Counted from the stretch's first letter, positions 54,335 through 63,876 are shown. The stretch: DNA of 64,000 bases from Bacillus sp. Xin1 (GCF_013314535.1 NZ_JABUAE010000001.1:496001-560000), one strand, 5' to 3'. Numbers and translations are program-made. Notes: generated by a model not told the origin, from the sequence alone.

Positions 54335-55384
54335 ATGAAGAAACAGTGGCGACTGCTTTCATTCGTTTCACTGCTGGCTTTACTGTTAGGGGGATGCGGT
54401 AAAGCCTTTCAATCTACTTTAATTCCGCAAGGTGAAGTAGCAAAAATGCAATATGATTTACTCTTGTTAGCAAGTGCGATTATGGTAGGCGTTGTACTTG
54501 TAGTTACTATTATTTTCTTGTATGTAATTGTGCGTTTCCGACAAAAGAAGGGTCAAGAGGATTATATCCCAGAGCAGGTTGAAGGAAATCACAAACTAGA
54601 AATTATATGGACAGTCATTCCAATTATTCTTTTGCTAATATTGGCTGTTCCGACTGTTACATATACCTTCAAGCTTGCTGACGTAAGTGCGATGGAGAAA
54701 AAGAATATTGATAAAGATACAATCGTTGTTGATGTAACAGCGAATCTTTATTGGTGGGAATTTTCTTACAAATCAGAAAAGATAGTAACTTCGCAAGATT
54801 TAGTTATCCCTACAGGTAAAAAAGTGTATTTGAATCTGAAAGGTGCTGATATTAAACATTCGTTTTGGGTTCCATCTTTAGCTGGAAAAATGGATACGAA
54901 TACAGATAATGTCAACAAAATGTGGTTAAAGGCAGATAAATCGGGCACTTATAATGGTTTTTGTACAGAATTTTGCGGCCCATCACATTCTTTAATGCAA
55001 TTTAAAGTAAAAGCTGTTGATGAAAGCGAGTACAAAACTTGGATTGCAGATATGAAGAAACTTGATGGCAAGAAGGAAGTAGCTTCTACAGAAGAACAAG
55101 AAGGTAAAGAAATATTCAACAAAAGCTGTATCGGTTGTCATGCAACTGGATCAAATGATAGTAGACCACCTTCTGCACGTATCGCACCGAACCTAGCGAA
55201 TTTTGCTGATCGCGATATGGTTGCCGGCATTGCTGAAAATAATGAAGAAAACCTAAAAAAATGGCTAAAGGATCCTGAAAATATGAAGCCAGGAAATAAA
55301 ATGACTGGTAAATATGGCAACTTAACGGATAACGAAGTAGAGGCGTTAAATGCCTATTTGAAAACGTTAAAAGTTGAGAAGTAA
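54335..55384 (+). CDS. ctaC: Cytochrome c oxidase subunit II with fused cytochrome c
   Basis: 349 residues. Lipoprotein signal (LLLGGCGK), two membrane helices, a CuA domain (YWWEFSY; FCTEFCGPSHSLMQ with the Cys/His/Met ligands) and a C-terminal heme c domain with CIGCH (Cys265-Cys268-His269) and a downstream Met in NMKPGNKM. This makes a caa3-type enzyme. ATG 54335 is 8 bases after GGGGG. Confidence 0.95.
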   Translation: MKKQWRLLSFVSLLALLLGGCGKAFQSTLIPQGEVAKMQYDLLLLASAIMVGVVLVVTIIFLYVIVRFRQKKGQEDYIPEQVEGNHKLEIIWTVIPIILLLILAVPTVTYTFKLADVSAMEKKNIDKDTIVVDVTANLYWWEFSYKSEKIVTSQDLVIPTGKKVYLNLKGADIKHSFWVPSLAGKMDTNTDNVNKMWLKADKSGTYNGFCTEFCGPSHSLMQFKVKAVDESEYKTWIADMKKLDGKKEVASTEEQEGKEIFNKSCIGCHATGSNDSRPPSARIAPNLANFADRDMVAGIAENNEENLKKWLKDPENMKPGNKMTGKYGNLTDNEVEALNAYLKTLKVEK

Positions 55385-55417
55385 AGAGGGATTATTTGCG
55401 AAGGGGAGGTTGAAAAC

Positions 55418-57280
55418 GTGAGTTCTGTAGCAAAGAAACAGGGGATGGGTGCTGTTATATGGGATTATTTGACGACAGTAGACCATAAAAAAATTGCCAT
55501 TCTCTATTTAATTGCAGGTGGATTATTTTTTATCATCGGCGGAATAGAAGCATTATTTATCCGTCTTCAATTAGCCATTCCAAACAATGCTTTTCTTGTT
55601 GGGGATGCTTACAATCAAGTATTAACAATGCACGGTACAACAATGATTTTCCTCGCAGCTATGCCGCTCGTGTTTGCATTTATGAACGCTGCTGTGCCAC
55701 TTCAAATTGGGGCACGCGATGTGGCGTTTCCATTTTTAAATTCACTTGGATTTTGGTTGTTTTTCTTTGGTGGAGTATTTTTAAACTTAAGTTGGTTTTT
55801 GGGAGGAGCACCTGATGCAGGATGGACATCTTATGCATCGTTATCACTTGCTTCTAAAGGACATGGTGTTGACTTTTATGTGCTAGGATTACAAATATCG
55901 GGTATAGGTACACTGATTGGTGGTATAAACTTCCTAGTCACAATTATTAATATGCGTGCACCTGGAATGACATATATGCGTATGCCGATGTTTACATGGA
56001 CAACATTTGTAACGTCTTCACTTATTTTATTTGCCTTTCCACCATTAACAGTCGGATTGGCACTACTTATGTTAGATCGCCTATTTGGTACAAGTTTCTT
56101 TAACCCAGCTTTAGGGGGGAATACGATTATATGGGAGCATTTATTCTGGATCTTCGGTCACCCAGAAGTGTACATTCTTATACTCCCAGCTTTCGGAATA
56201 TTCTCAGAAATCTTCGCTACATTTTCTAAAAAACGCCTATTTGGTTACTCGTCTATGGTATTTGCAACAGTATTGATAGGATTTTTAGGATTTATGGTAT
56301 GGGCGCATCACATGTTCACAGTTGGTCTTGGTCCTGTTGCGAATGCTATTTTTTCAGTGGCAACAATGGCAATTGCAGTTCCGACCGGTATTAAAATATT
56401 TAACTGGCTCTTTACCATGTGGGGCGGGAGTATCAGGTTTACAACACCAATGATGTGGGCTGTTGCATTTATTCCATCATTTGTAATGGGTGGGGTAACA
56501 GGGGTTATGCTTGCTTCAGCTCCTGCTGATTATCAATTCCATGATAACTATTTCGTTGTGGCGCATTTTCACTACGTAATCGTTGGTGGGGTTGTATTTG
56601 GATTATTAGCAGGCGCGCATTATTATTGGCCGCTTATGTTTAACAGAGTATTAAATGAAACACTCGGAAAAATCACATTTTGGTTGTTCTTTATCGGGTT
56701 CCATTTAACATTCTTTATCCAGCATTTCCTTGGTTTAATTGGTATGCCGCGTCGTTACTTTACGTATTTACCAGGACAAGGATTGGAGACAGGGAATTTA
56801 ATTAGTTCAATTGGTGCTGTATTTATGGCTCTTGGAACGATTGTTCTTTTATTCAATGTTGTAAAAACATCGTTGTCTAAAGAAAAAGCGGGCCGCGATC
56901 CATGGGATGGCCGCACATTAGAATGGACAATGCCAGCACCAACGCCAGAATATAACTTTAAGCAATTGCCGTTCGTTCGAGGGCTGGATCCGTTTTGGAT
57001 TGAGAAACGTGAAGGGAATAAAGAAATGACACCAGCAGAGCCTGTTAGTGACATTCATATGCCGAACTCTTCATTTTCGCCATTTGTTATATCGCTTGGA
57101 TTATTTATAGCGGCATTTGGTGCAATGTATATGGAAGGTGGAAAAGATAAGTTTTGGTTATTAGTTGCAATTATTGGGCTTATCATTACGTTTGGTGCAA
57201 TGTTCTTCCGTTCAGTAATTGATGATCATGGGTATCATATTCATAAAGAAGATTTGGATGATAAGGGGGGCACAGCGTAA
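55418..57280 (+). CDS. ctaD: Cytochrome c oxidase subunit I
   Basis: 620 residues, twelve or more helices. Heme-copper catalytic subunit: MHGTTMIFLAAMP (heme a ligand), the WIFGHPEVYILILPAFG segment (CuB His and cross-linked Tyr), WAHHMF (CuB) and HFHYVIVGGV (heme ligands). GTG 55418 follows AAGGGGAGG. The stop codon overlaps the ctaE start by one base. Confidence 0.96.
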   Translation: MSSVAKKQGMGAVIWDYLTTVDHKKIAILYLIAGGLFFIIGGIEALFIRLQLAIPNNAFLVGDAYNQVLTMHGTTMIFLAAMPLVFAFMNAAVPLQIGARDVAFPFLNSLGFWLFFFGGVFLNLSWFLGGAPDAGWTSYASLSLASKGHGVDFYVLGLQISGIGTLIGGINFLVTIINMRAPGMTYMRMPMFTWTTFVTSSLILFAFPPLTVGLALLMLDRLFGTSFFNPALGGNTIIWEHLFWIFGHPEVYILILPAFGIFSEIFATFSKKRLFGYSSMVFATVLIGFLGFMVWAHHMFTVGLGPVANAIFSVATMAIAVPTGIKIFNWLFTMWGGSIRFTTPMMWAVAFIPSFVMGGVTGVMLASAPADYQFHDNYFVVAHFHYVIVGGVVFGLLAGAHYYWPLMFNRVLNETLGKITFWLFFIGFHLTFFIQHFLGLIGMPRRYFTYLPGQGLETGNLISSIGAVFMALGTIVLLFNVVKTSLSKEKAGRDPWDGRTLEWTMPAPTPEYNFKQLPFVRGLDPFWIEKREGNKEMTPAEPVSDIHMPNSSFSPFVISLGLFIAAFGAMYMEGGKDKFWLLVAIIGLIITFGAMFFRSVIDDHGYHIHKEDLDDKGGTA

Positions 57281-57903
57281 TGCATGTAGAGGAAAAATTA
57301 ACAAATGAAACATTTCCAGCAGAGCCTGAAAAAGCAACCCTTGAGGGGAAAAATAAGTTTGTTGGATTTTGGCTATTTCTTGGAGGCGAAACAGTATTGT
57401 TCGCTTCCTTATTTGGCACATATTTAGCGTTGAAAAATTCTACAAATGGTGGCCCCACTTCTCAAGAAATGTTTCAAATGCCACTTGTCTTTATTATGAC
57501 AATGCTTTTGCTAACAAGTAGTTTAACAAGTGTGTATGCGATGTATCATATGAAGAACTTTAACTTTAAGCAGATGCAGCTTTGGTTAATTGTTACAGTA
57601 TTATTAGGGTTAGGGTTTTTAGGGTTTGAGATTTATGAATTTTATCATTACACACATGAATTCAAACATACGATGAGAAGTAGTGCATTTGGTTCAGCGT
57701 TTTATGCGCTTGTTGGGACTCATGGATTACACGTGTTGTTTGGATTGCTATGGATCTTAACATTAGTTTTTCGGAATGCAAAGCGGGGACTGAATTTATA
57801 TAATGCCCCGAAGTTTTATGTTGCATCTATTTACTGGCACTTTATTGATGTAGTTTGGGTGTTTATTTTCACTGTAGTATATTTGATGGGAATGGTGGGA
57901 TAA
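57280..57903 (+). CDS. ctaE: Cytochrome c oxidase subunit III
   Basis: 207 residues with five membrane helices. WLFLGGETVLFASLFGTYL and the TLTHGLHV-like THGLHVLFGLLW segment, then YWHFIDVVWVFIF, are subunit III signatures. ATG overlaps the ctaD stop (TAATG), so translation is coupled; the ribosome binding site AAGGGGGG lies in ctaD. Confidence 0.95.
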   Translation: MHVEEKLTNETFPAEPEKATLEGKNKFVGFWLFLGGETVLFASLFGTYLALKNSTNGGPTSQEMFQMPLVFIMTMLLLTSSLTSVYAMYHMKNFNFKQMQLWLIVTVLLGLGFLGFEIYEFYHYTHEFKHTMRSSAFGSAFYALVGTHGLHVLFGLLWILTLVFRNAKRGLNLYNAPKFYVASIYWHFIDVVWVFIFTVVYLMGMVG

Positions 57904-57906
57904 ACA

Positions 57907-58245
57907 ATGGCGATAAAGCAAACAAATACAAGTAACTCAAAGGTAGATCTCGTTTATCGTAGAAAAAAAAGTGCAGAGGAAATGAGGCATCAAGTGATTA
58001 CATTTGGGTTAATGATTTTCTTAACGATTGTAGCTTTTGTGGCAGTCGCTTATCCGAAAACATTTAGTCCTCTTTTTTCAGTACCATTTATTTTATTACT
58101 AGCTGTTGTGCAAGTAATATTTCAATTGTATTATTTCATGCATATGAGTCATAAGGGGCATGAAGCAGCAGCCTTTTTTCTATATTCGGGATTATTAGTA
58201 GGGTTGCTAACAATTTTAGCTTTTATGACGATTGTGTGGGTTTAA
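57907..58245 (+). CDS. ctaF: Cytochrome c oxidase subunit IV (CtaF)
   Basis: 112 residues with three membrane helices and a basic cytosolic N-terminus (VDLVYRRKKSAEEMRHQVITFG). LYYFMHMSHKGHEAAAFF is typical of the bacterial small subunit IV. Starts three bases after ctaE. A terminator follows before ctaG. Confidence 0.92.
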   Translation: MAIKQTNTSNSKVDLVYRRKKSAEEMRHQVITFGLMIFLTIVAFVAVAYPKTFSPLFSVPFILLLAVVQVIFQLYYFMHMSHKGHEAAAFFLYSGLLVGLLTILAFMTIVWV

Positions 58246-58258
58246 AAAAGTAAAGGCT

Positions 58259-58290
58259 AGGGAGCATGAAGTCATCTTCGCTCCCTTTTT
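58259..58290 (+). terminator. Terminator-like hairpin between ctaF and ctaG
   Basis: AGGGAGC/GCTCCCT with a 14-base loop, then T-run. Confidence 0.75.
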
Positions 58291-58333
58291 CCTATGAGGG
58301 TAAGGAGTTCATATTGAAAGGGTGGGTGTAAAA

Positions 58334-59239
58334 GTGAGCAACTTATGGATATTTGGTTTTCAAGCTTTATGGAGCCCGATCTTTTTACTGTTTATGGTTT
58401 CTATCCTTATCTGTTACTTTCTTATTATCGGGCCATATAGGAATCGGTTCGAAAATGCAGAAAAGGTAAATAAAAAACAGATATTTTATTTTACGACTGG
58501 GATTGTCCTATTATATTTTGTAAAGGGCGGACCTATTGATTTACTGGGACATATTGTTTTTAGTGCGCATATGTTTGAAATGGCAGTAATGTATATTGCG
58601 GTACCACCATTGTTATTATTAGGGATTCCGGTTTGGCTATACAAATATATTACTTCTTTTCGTTTTGTCCAAGTGATATTGACCGTTTTTGCTAAACCAC
58701 TTATTGCTCTGTTTGTCTTTAATGGATTATTCTCCATTTACCATTTACCTGTTGTGTTTGATGCTGTAAAGCAAAATCAAGTTGCTCATCCTATTTTTCT
58801 AGCTGTTATATTTTTCACGGCAATGATGCTGTGGTGGCCAATGTTAAATCCACTGCCGGAATATCAAACATTAAGTGAGATTAAAAAAATCGGTTATATG
58901 TTTGCGAATGGTGTATTATTAACACCAGCTTGTGCATTAATTATTTTTGCAAGCGAGTCGTTGTTTGCTACATATACAGATCCTAGTGCATGGATGAAAG
59001 CGATGGAACTTTGTGTACCTGCAGGAATGCTAACGGATTTAAATATAACTGGACCAGAATTTTTACACTGGATACCGATTGTACAAGATCAACAAACAGG
59101 TGGAATTATTATGAAAATTGTCCAGGAAATAGTGTATGGTACAATTATTGGTTATGTATTCTTTAAATGGGCACGTAAAGAACGCAAAAAAGATGAAGAA
59201 CAACTACAGGCAGTGCCTCCGTATTTGCAAACGAAATAA
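58334..59239 (+). CDS. ctaG: Cytochrome c oxidase assembly factor CtaG (caa3-CtaG)
   Basis: 301 residues with seven or more membrane helices. Needed for copper insertion or assembly of the caa3 oxidase in B. subtilis. LWIFGFQALWSP at the N-terminus, HMFEMAVMYIAVPPLLLLG and the WWPMLNPLPE loop are characteristic. GTG 58334 is favoured over GTG 58322 because GGGTGGGTG overlaps the latter. Confidence 0.92.
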   Translation: MSNLWIFGFQALWSPIFLLFMVSILICYFLIIGPYRNRFENAEKVNKKQIFYFTTGIVLLYFVKGGPIDLLGHIVFSAHMFEMAVMYIAVPPLLLLGIPVWLYKYITSFRFVQVILTVFAKPLIALFVFNGLFSIYHLPVVFDAVKQNQVAHPIFLAVIFFTAMMLWWPMLNPLPEYQTLSEIKKIGYMFANGVLLTPACALIIFASESLFATYTDPSAWMKAMELCVPAGMLTDLNITGPEFLHWIPIVQDQQTGGIIMKIVQEIVYGTIIGYVFFKWARKERKKDEEQLQAVPPYLQTK

Positions 59240-59272
59240 AAGAGGCATGTCCATATGGGCATGCCTCTTTTA
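59238..59272. terminator. Bidirectional terminator after ctaG
   Basis: AAAAGAGGCATG/CATGCCTCTTTT. Confidence 0.88.
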
Positions 59273-59273
59273 T

Positions 59274-59639
59274 TTACTCGATAATTTGAAATTCCTTCAA
59301 TTCTTTTTCGATATTTTGCAAAAGTTGTTCGCTTTTTTGAAGTACATTTGTAGGGAAATTTTCATTCTCTCCATATTCAACACCATGTGGATAATAATGT
59401 TTTCCTAACAATGGAGGAAGTAATTTAACTTGTGCATGCCTTCCTCCGATTTCTCCTTCTATAGCAAGTCCTTGTACCCGTAAATAGTATACATCCTTTA
59501 ATATTTCAAACTTATAGTCGTATGTAACTCGCTCATAATCCCATTGCCCAGCAAGTACAAAATGTTGATTTTGCATGACCTCCGTTAATAATGTGAAATC
59601 AACTACTGCACCTATAATTTTTGAATGTGTAAATTGCAT
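59274..59639 (-). CDS. YugN-like family protein
   Basis: 121 residues, soluble, alpha/beta. FVLAGQWDYERVTYDYKFE and YYLRVQGLAIEGEIG match the YugN-like family. AAGGAGGG precedes ATG 59639; the open frame to 59783 has no site. Function unknown. Confidence 0.8.
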   Translation of the reverse strand: MQFTHSKIIGAVVDFTLLTEVMQNQHFVLAGQWDYERVTYDYKFEILKDVYYLRVQGLAIEGEIGGRHAQVKLLPPLLGKHYYPHGVEYGENENFPTNVLQKSEQLLQNIEKELKEFQIIE

Positions 59640-59843
59640 GGAATCCCTCCTTATTTTTATTTGAAACTCTTTAATTTTATAATAGTATGAATAATAAGAA
59701 ATCGCAATTCGTATTGAGAGAAAAGGGTGAATCACGGCTTTTTTTATGAAAGTATGATATAGTGAAAATAGTACGGTACACACAAAAAAGAAGGAAATAT
59801 TTGTGTATATCTCAATTTCGTGTTTGACCAGGAGGTATATTGT

Positions 59844-60878
59844 TTGAAAAAATTATTACGTATCGTAATGATTACGGTTTTTATTTTAGCAATTGATTTA
59901 TACGGGAAATTACTCGTTTCGCAATATATATTACCGCCATCTCACTCCAAACAGGAACATAAGATTATTAAGAAAAAGAAACAGATAAATGAAGGGTTCC
60001 CAGAGACAATCTCTCAATTAATAGGTAGCGACTCGGAAAGCTTATTAGCAAAATGGGGTGAGCCAGCTCGAATTGAACCTTCTGCGTATGGCTATGAGTG
60101 GTGGATTTATAATCAAGATTTATCAAAGTATGTACAATTTGGTGTTGCAGAACATAAAATTGTAACAGCTTATGTTGGTGGAAACCAGTTGGATATTGCT
60201 CCATTTCGGATGAATGAAAAATATGAAAATGCTTATAAAAAAAGTCCATTTTCACATGAAATTTCGTTGAAAGAAGGAAGGAGTAGTTATCAATTTGAAT
60301 TATCTGATAATGAAATGACAGAACAACCACTTGTTTCAATAGAGGATGGTTGGGCGCAATTATATTTTGATAAATTCACACATGAACTTGTTGGAGTTCG
60401 GTATATGGATGATGAGACATTGCTTCGACAAAGACCGTATCAGCTTGTATATTCTGGAGAATTAGAGGAAAATCAGCCAATCACTCCAGAAAAAATGACA
60501 CAAATAGAACAGGGGAACATGCAACAAATTTTAGATTTAACGAATATTATCCGTAGTCGCCATCAGTTGCCATTACTAATATGGGATCAACAAACTGCTG
60601 AAGTGGCTTTAGGACATAGTAAAGATATGAAAGAAAATAATTATTTCTCACATGATTCACCAAAGTTTGGGACTTTAGGTGATCGATTACAGCGTGGTCA
60701 AGTTGCATTTCAACTCGCAGGTGAAAATATAGCAGCGCAACATACTGATGGGATCGCGGCAGTACAAGGTTGGCTGAATAGTGAAGGACATCGAAAAAAC
60801 TTGTTAAATGACCAATTTACTGGGCTAGGTGTTGGAGTGTTTGATAAGTTTTATACACAAAATTTCATTAGGAAATAG
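59844..60878 (+). CDS. ylbC: CAP-domain protein YlbC
   Basis: 344 residues. N-terminal membrane anchor (about 5-25), a CAP-associated domain (about 45-225, with LLAKWGEPARIEPSAYGYEWWIY) and a C-terminal CAP/SCP1 domain (about 235-344: LDLTNIIRSRHQLPLLIWD, HSKDMKENNYFSHDSP, AGENIAA, GHRKNLL). Extracellular; partners unknown. TTG 59844 is 8 bases after GGAGG. Confidence 0.88.
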   Translation: MKKLLRIVMITVFILAIDLYGKLLVSQYILPPSHSKQEHKIIKKKKQINEGFPETISQLIGSDSESLLAKWGEPARIEPSAYGYEWWIYNQDLSKYVQFGVAEHKIVTAYVGGNQLDIAPFRMNEKYENAYKKSPFSHEISLKEGRSSYQFELSDNEMTEQPLVSIEDGWAQLYFDKFTHELVGVRYMDDETLLRQRPYQLVYSGELEENQPITPEKMTQIEQGNMQQILDLTNIIRSRHQLPLLIWDQQTAEVALGHSKDMKENNYFSHDSPKFGTLGDRLQRGQVAFQLAGENIAAQHTDGIAAVQGWLNSEGHRKNLLNDQFTGLGVGVFDKFYTQNFIRK

Positions 60879-60904
60879 GAGAAGGTGCATGAATCGTTAA
60901 AAAA

Positions 60905-60929
60905 TAGGCGAACCATGCGCCTTTTTTTT
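60905..60929 (+). terminator. ylbC terminator
   Basis: AGGCG/CGCCT with a 7-base loop and T8. Confidence 0.75.
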
Positions 60930-60967
60930 CTTACAATATAGTAGATATATCTGAAGAGGTGAGGATT

Positions 60968-61384
60968 ATGACAAAAACAAAAGGACCATTACATCCTTCT
61001 GTTCAACAATTTAAAGAGTTTGTAAACCATCACCCTAAAATGGTTCATGAAGTTCGAAATGGTCAAAAAACATGGCAACAATTTTATGAGGAATGGTATT
61101 TACTTGGGGAGAAAGACGAGATATGGAAGGCCTATAAAGCAGATGGAGAAGCAATTTCTTCACCAGCACAAGAAGAAATGAATGATGAAAAAGTGGCCGA
61201 TTTGATGGGGCAAATGCTTTCTTTTTTTAAAAAATTAGATGCAGAGCAAATGCAGCAACATTTAGCTAATGTAACGAGTGCAATTGGGAGTGTGCAACAG
61301 GTTATTCAACAATTTCAAGGAAACCGTACACAACCTGAGCAAAGACCTTCTGAAAATAATCCATTTTTCTTTCGAAAAGATTAG
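60968..61384 (+). CDS. ylbD: YlbD family putative coat protein
   Basis: 138 residues, helical. PSVQQFKEFVNHHPKMVHEVRNGQKTWQQFYEEWYLLGE is the YlbD signature, with a Gln-rich C-terminus. Annotated as a spore coat protein in Bacillus on limited evidence. AGGTGAGG precedes ATG 60968. Followed closely by ylbE. Confidence 0.85.
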   Translation: MTKTKGPLHPSVQQFKEFVNHHPKMVHEVRNGQKTWQQFYEEWYLLGEKDEIWKAYKADGEAISSPAQEEMNDEKVADLMGQMLSFFKKLDAEQMQQHLANVTSAIGSVQQVIQQFQGNRTQPEQRPSENNPFFFRKD

Positions 61385-61396
61385 GAGGAAAAGAGG

Positions 61397-61642
61397 ATGA
61401 GGGCAGAGCTTATGGAGTTTATAAAAGCTGATAAAGATTTAGAGCGCTATATTCGTGAGCAACCCCATTGGTATCGAAAATTATCACGTAATCCGGAAGA
61501 GAAGGAAGCATTTGAATTAGCAGCCTTAGAGTATTATAAAAAGACAATTCCAGATAAAGTTGCAAAATTTCAAAATCAATTGGCGGTTGCTTCTATTATG
61601 ATTGACATGTTCCAATATATGAAGCAGCAAAATACAACTTAA
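61397..61642 (+). CDS. ylbE: YlbE-like protein
   Basis: 81 residues. IREQPHWYRKLSRNPEEKEAFELAAL is the conserved core of the family. Starts 12 bases after ylbD with AGGAGGAAAAG, so the two form an operon. Function unknown. Confidence 0.85.
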   Translation: MRAELMEFIKADKDLERYIREQPHWYRKLSRNPEEKEAFELAALEYYKKTIPDKVAKFQNQLAVASIMIDMFQYMKQQNTT

Positions 61643-61657
61643 TTGGCAGGGGAAACT

Positions 61658-61723
61658 ATGTCCGTCATGCGAAACTTTTGTTACAATAGAAACAGATTAT
61701 TGAAAAAAGGAGTTATAGCATGA
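61658..61723 (+). other. 21-codon ORF overlapping the start of the histidine phosphatase gene
   Basis: ATG 61658 follows AGGGG and encodes a basic 21-residue peptide (MSVMRNFCYNRNRLLKKGVI ending in Ala). Its TGA overlaps the next ATG as ATGA, the usual geometry of translational coupling. TACAAT at 61682-61687 could be a promoter inside it, which argues against it. Confidence 0.25.
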
Positions 61724-62292
61724 CGGAAATTTGTTTAGTACGACATGGACAAACTGATTGGAATTTTCAAGAGATTATTCAAGGACGTGAAGATATTCCA
61801 CTTAATGAAGTTGGGAAAAAGCAAGCGAGTCAAAGTGCAGCTGCATTAAAGTTGGAAACGTGGGATGTAATTATTAGCAGTCCCCTAATTAGAGCACAAG
61901 AAACAGCACAGGCAATCGCAGGTGCTGTTGGAATGCAGTCTATTCTTCTAGATGAGCGATTTGTTGAACGGAATTTTGGAGAGGCATCAGGAAAACCAAT
62001 TCCTACAGTTAGAGAGCTTATTGCAGAGGGAAATGTAGAAGGTATGGAGACAGATGAAGAGATTGTAAATCGCTGCTTTTCCGCATTGAAAGATGTTGCA
62101 CAAACACATGAAGGTAAACGTATTATTATTGTCGCGCATTCACATGCGATAAAAGCAATTTTACATGCAATTTTACCTAATGAAATTACATTTAAAACCC
62201 CATTGAAAAATGCGTGTATTAGTTATGTGAAAGTGGAGAATGGCAGCTGGGATGTACTACGGTATAATATCGCGGAGCATATTTGTGTATAA
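61720..62292 (+). CDS. Histidine phosphatase superfamily protein
   Basis: 190 residues. The phosphohistidine motif LVRHGQTDWN is at the N-terminus, with Arg/His partners in SSPLIRAQETA and IIVAHSHAIKAIL. It belongs to the cofactor-independent phosphoglycerate-mutase-like phosphatases; substrate unknown. AAAGGAG precedes ATG. B. subtilis lacks a gene here between ylbE and ylbF, so this is a group-specific insertion. Confidence 0.85.
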   Translation: MTEICLVRHGQTDWNFQEIIQGREDIPLNEVGKKQASQSAAALKLETWDVIISSPLIRAQETAQAIAGAVGMQSILLDERFVERNFGEASGKPIPTVRELIAEGNVEGMETDEEIVNRCFSALKDVAQTHEGKRIIIVAHSHAIKAILHAILPNEITFKTPLKNACISYVKVENGSWDVLRYNIAEHICV

Positions 62293-62409
62293 GAGATTAG
62301 GGTAATGTGTGTTGTCCATATAGAACGGTTCACTTTATCTAGAGATGTAATATTCAAATTAGTAGTTCTGCTTTAAATGTGTTATGATGGATACTCGGAG
62401 GTGTCTCTC

Positions 62410-62862
62410 ATGATTGTAGCGACGCTTGAAAGCGTAAGGATATTAGACGAGGCAGAACAGCTTGCAAAAGCGATTGTCTGTTCAGATATAGCAGAGAGTT
62501 ATCGTGAATGTTATAAGGCGTTACAGGAAGATTTGGAGGCTCAAACATTAATTGGTCAATTTACAGTAATGAAAGAGCGATATGAAGAAGTGCAACGCTT
62601 TGGAAAATACCATCCTGATTATACTTTCGTTTCGAAAAATATGCGGGAATTAAAACGTTCTGTAGACTTGCATGAAAAGATATCTGCTTTTAAAAAAGCA
62701 GAAAATGCTTTGCAAAAACTATTAGATGAAGTCAGTGTAGCGATTGGTTCTGAAGTATCATCTGCTATTAAAGTTCCTACGGGAAATCCGTTTTTTGATG
62801 CAGGTGGATGCGGAGGCGGTTGTGGCTCTGGTGGAAGTTGTGGTTGTAAAAAAACGGGGTGA
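62410..62862 (+). CDS. ylbF: YlbF/RicF, Y-complex subunit
   Basis: 150 residues. Helical YlbF/YmcA domain (about 10-115) and a Cys-rich tail (GGCGGGCGSGGSCGCKK) that supplies iron-sulfur ligands in B. subtilis RicF. With RicA and RicT it promotes RNase Y-dependent mRNA maturation, competence and sporulation. ATG 62410 follows GGAGGTG. Confidence 0.9.
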   Translation: MIVATLESVRILDEAEQLAKAIVCSDIAESYRECYKALQEDLEAQTLIGQFTVMKERYEEVQRFGKYHPDYTFVSKNMRELKRSVDLHEKISAFKKAENALQKLLDEVSVAIGSEVSSAIKVPTGNPFFDAGGCGGGCGSGGSCGCKKTG

Positions 62863-62877
62863 TATACCCCGTTTTTT
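62848..62877 (+). terminator. ylbF terminator overlapping its stop codon
   Basis: ACGGGGT/ACCCCGT with A and T runs; the TGA lies in the hairpin. Confidence 0.9.
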
Positions 62878-62999
62878 AGAATGTGAAAGAAACCGTATAC
62901 AGAACTCATTCTACAACATACTATAATTTCACAAATTTCTGATTGGTGTTTATAAGATACAAGAATATGTGTATATAAAAGGAGAAGATGGAGAAGATT

Positions 63000-63266
63000 A
63001 TGTTCGGGCAACGACAAAGTATGATTGTTTATTTACATTCATTGAAACATGCCAAGATTTTAAGGAAATATGGTAATATACATTACATATCAAAGCGTTT
63101 GAAATATGCAGTCGTATATTGTGATATGGAACAAATAGAGCATATGATGCAAAAACTAAATAAACTTCCTTTTGTGAAAAAAATTGAGCAATCATATCGC
63201 CCGTTTCTTAAAACGGAATTTGAGAATTCACGTCCGGATCGCGCGAAAGAATACGACTATAGTTAA
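63000..63266 (+). CDS. ylbG: UPF0298 family protein YlbG
   Basis: 88 residues. [20 protein letters not shown] and [20 protein letters not shown]-type core ([19 protein letters not shown]) are the UPF0298 signature. ATG 63000 follows GGAG at good spacing and matches the B. cereus protein as recalled; ATG 62988 is the alternative. Function unknown. Confidence 0.9.
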   Translation: MFGQRQSMIVYLHSLKHAKILRKYGNIHYISKRLKYAVVYCDMEQIEHMMQKLNKLPFVKKIEQSYRPFLKTEFENSRPDRAKEYDYS

Positions 63267-63273
63267 AAAGAAA

Positions 63274-63305
63274 GACCCCCACTAAATTTTGGTGGGGGTT
63301 TCTTT
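63274..63305 (+). terminator. ylbG terminator
   Basis: ACCCCCAC/GTGGGGGT with a 9-base loop and a T-rich tail. Confidence 0.88.
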
Positions 63306-63338
63306 ATACTAATAAAAATACAATGAGTATAAACATTG

Positions 63339-63728
63339 CTACTGCATTGGGGGGATGAAATGATTCATTCGCAAGATGCCGATAAGGTGATTAAAATATA
63401 ATTCTTTTTCTGGGAAAATTGTAGAAGATTTTACTGTAAAGGAAGTAACCTTTTTCCCGATCTGTTCAGCCATTTCTTCGAATAAAACGATTCGTTTACT
63501 TTTTGTATCATCAAGTATAGGGATCCCTTCACGGCATATGTATAGCGGCTGGAAGTCACCAACTGTTGTTGGTTTAAGAACAACAACAAGTGAGCATACT
63601 TTTTTATCGTTTTTTAAGGTTTCGAATTGTAACATATGTGATACACGATCTTTATTTGTTTTTGCAATCTCAAGCAATTCATATAAATCGGAGTAGCCTT
63701 CTCCTAGTTCAATAAAACGTTGAATCAT
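63339..63728 (-). CDS. Conserved hypothetical protein next to ylbG
   Basis: 129 residues, soluble alpha/beta. IQRFIELGEGYSDLYELLEIAKTNKDRVSHMLQF, then VVVLKPTTVGDFQPLYICREGIP. I recall homologues labelled methylthioribose kinase, but at this length and without kinase motifs that label is not supported. GAGGAAATAAT precedes ATG. Function unknown. Confidence 0.75.
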   Translation of the reverse strand: MIQRFIELGEGYSDLYELLEIAKTNKDRVSHMLQFETLKNDKKVCSLVVVLKPTTVGDFQPLYICREGIPILDDTKSKRIVLFEEMAEQIGKKVTSFTVKSSTIFPEKELYFNHLIGILRMNHFIPPMQ

Positions 63729-63789
63729 ATTATTTCCTCCTCTTTCTTTTACTGTATCATTTCATTTTTAAAATGAAAAGCAGGCAAAG

Positions 63790-63811
63790 AAAAAAACCCT
63801 GCAAAGCAGGG
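63790..63811 (-). terminator. Minus-strand terminator-like hairpin
   Basis: CCCTGC/GCAGGG with AAA loop; T7 on the minus strand. An adjoining imperfect inverted repeat (CCTTCTT-ACTAGTA) spans about 63813-63844. No minus-strand gene was found to its right. Confidence 0.6.
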
Positions 63812-63876
63812 CCCTTCTTATACTAGTATGTACTAGTAAGAAGGCAAAGGGAGAGGAGAAACCGGAGGAAGAACTT

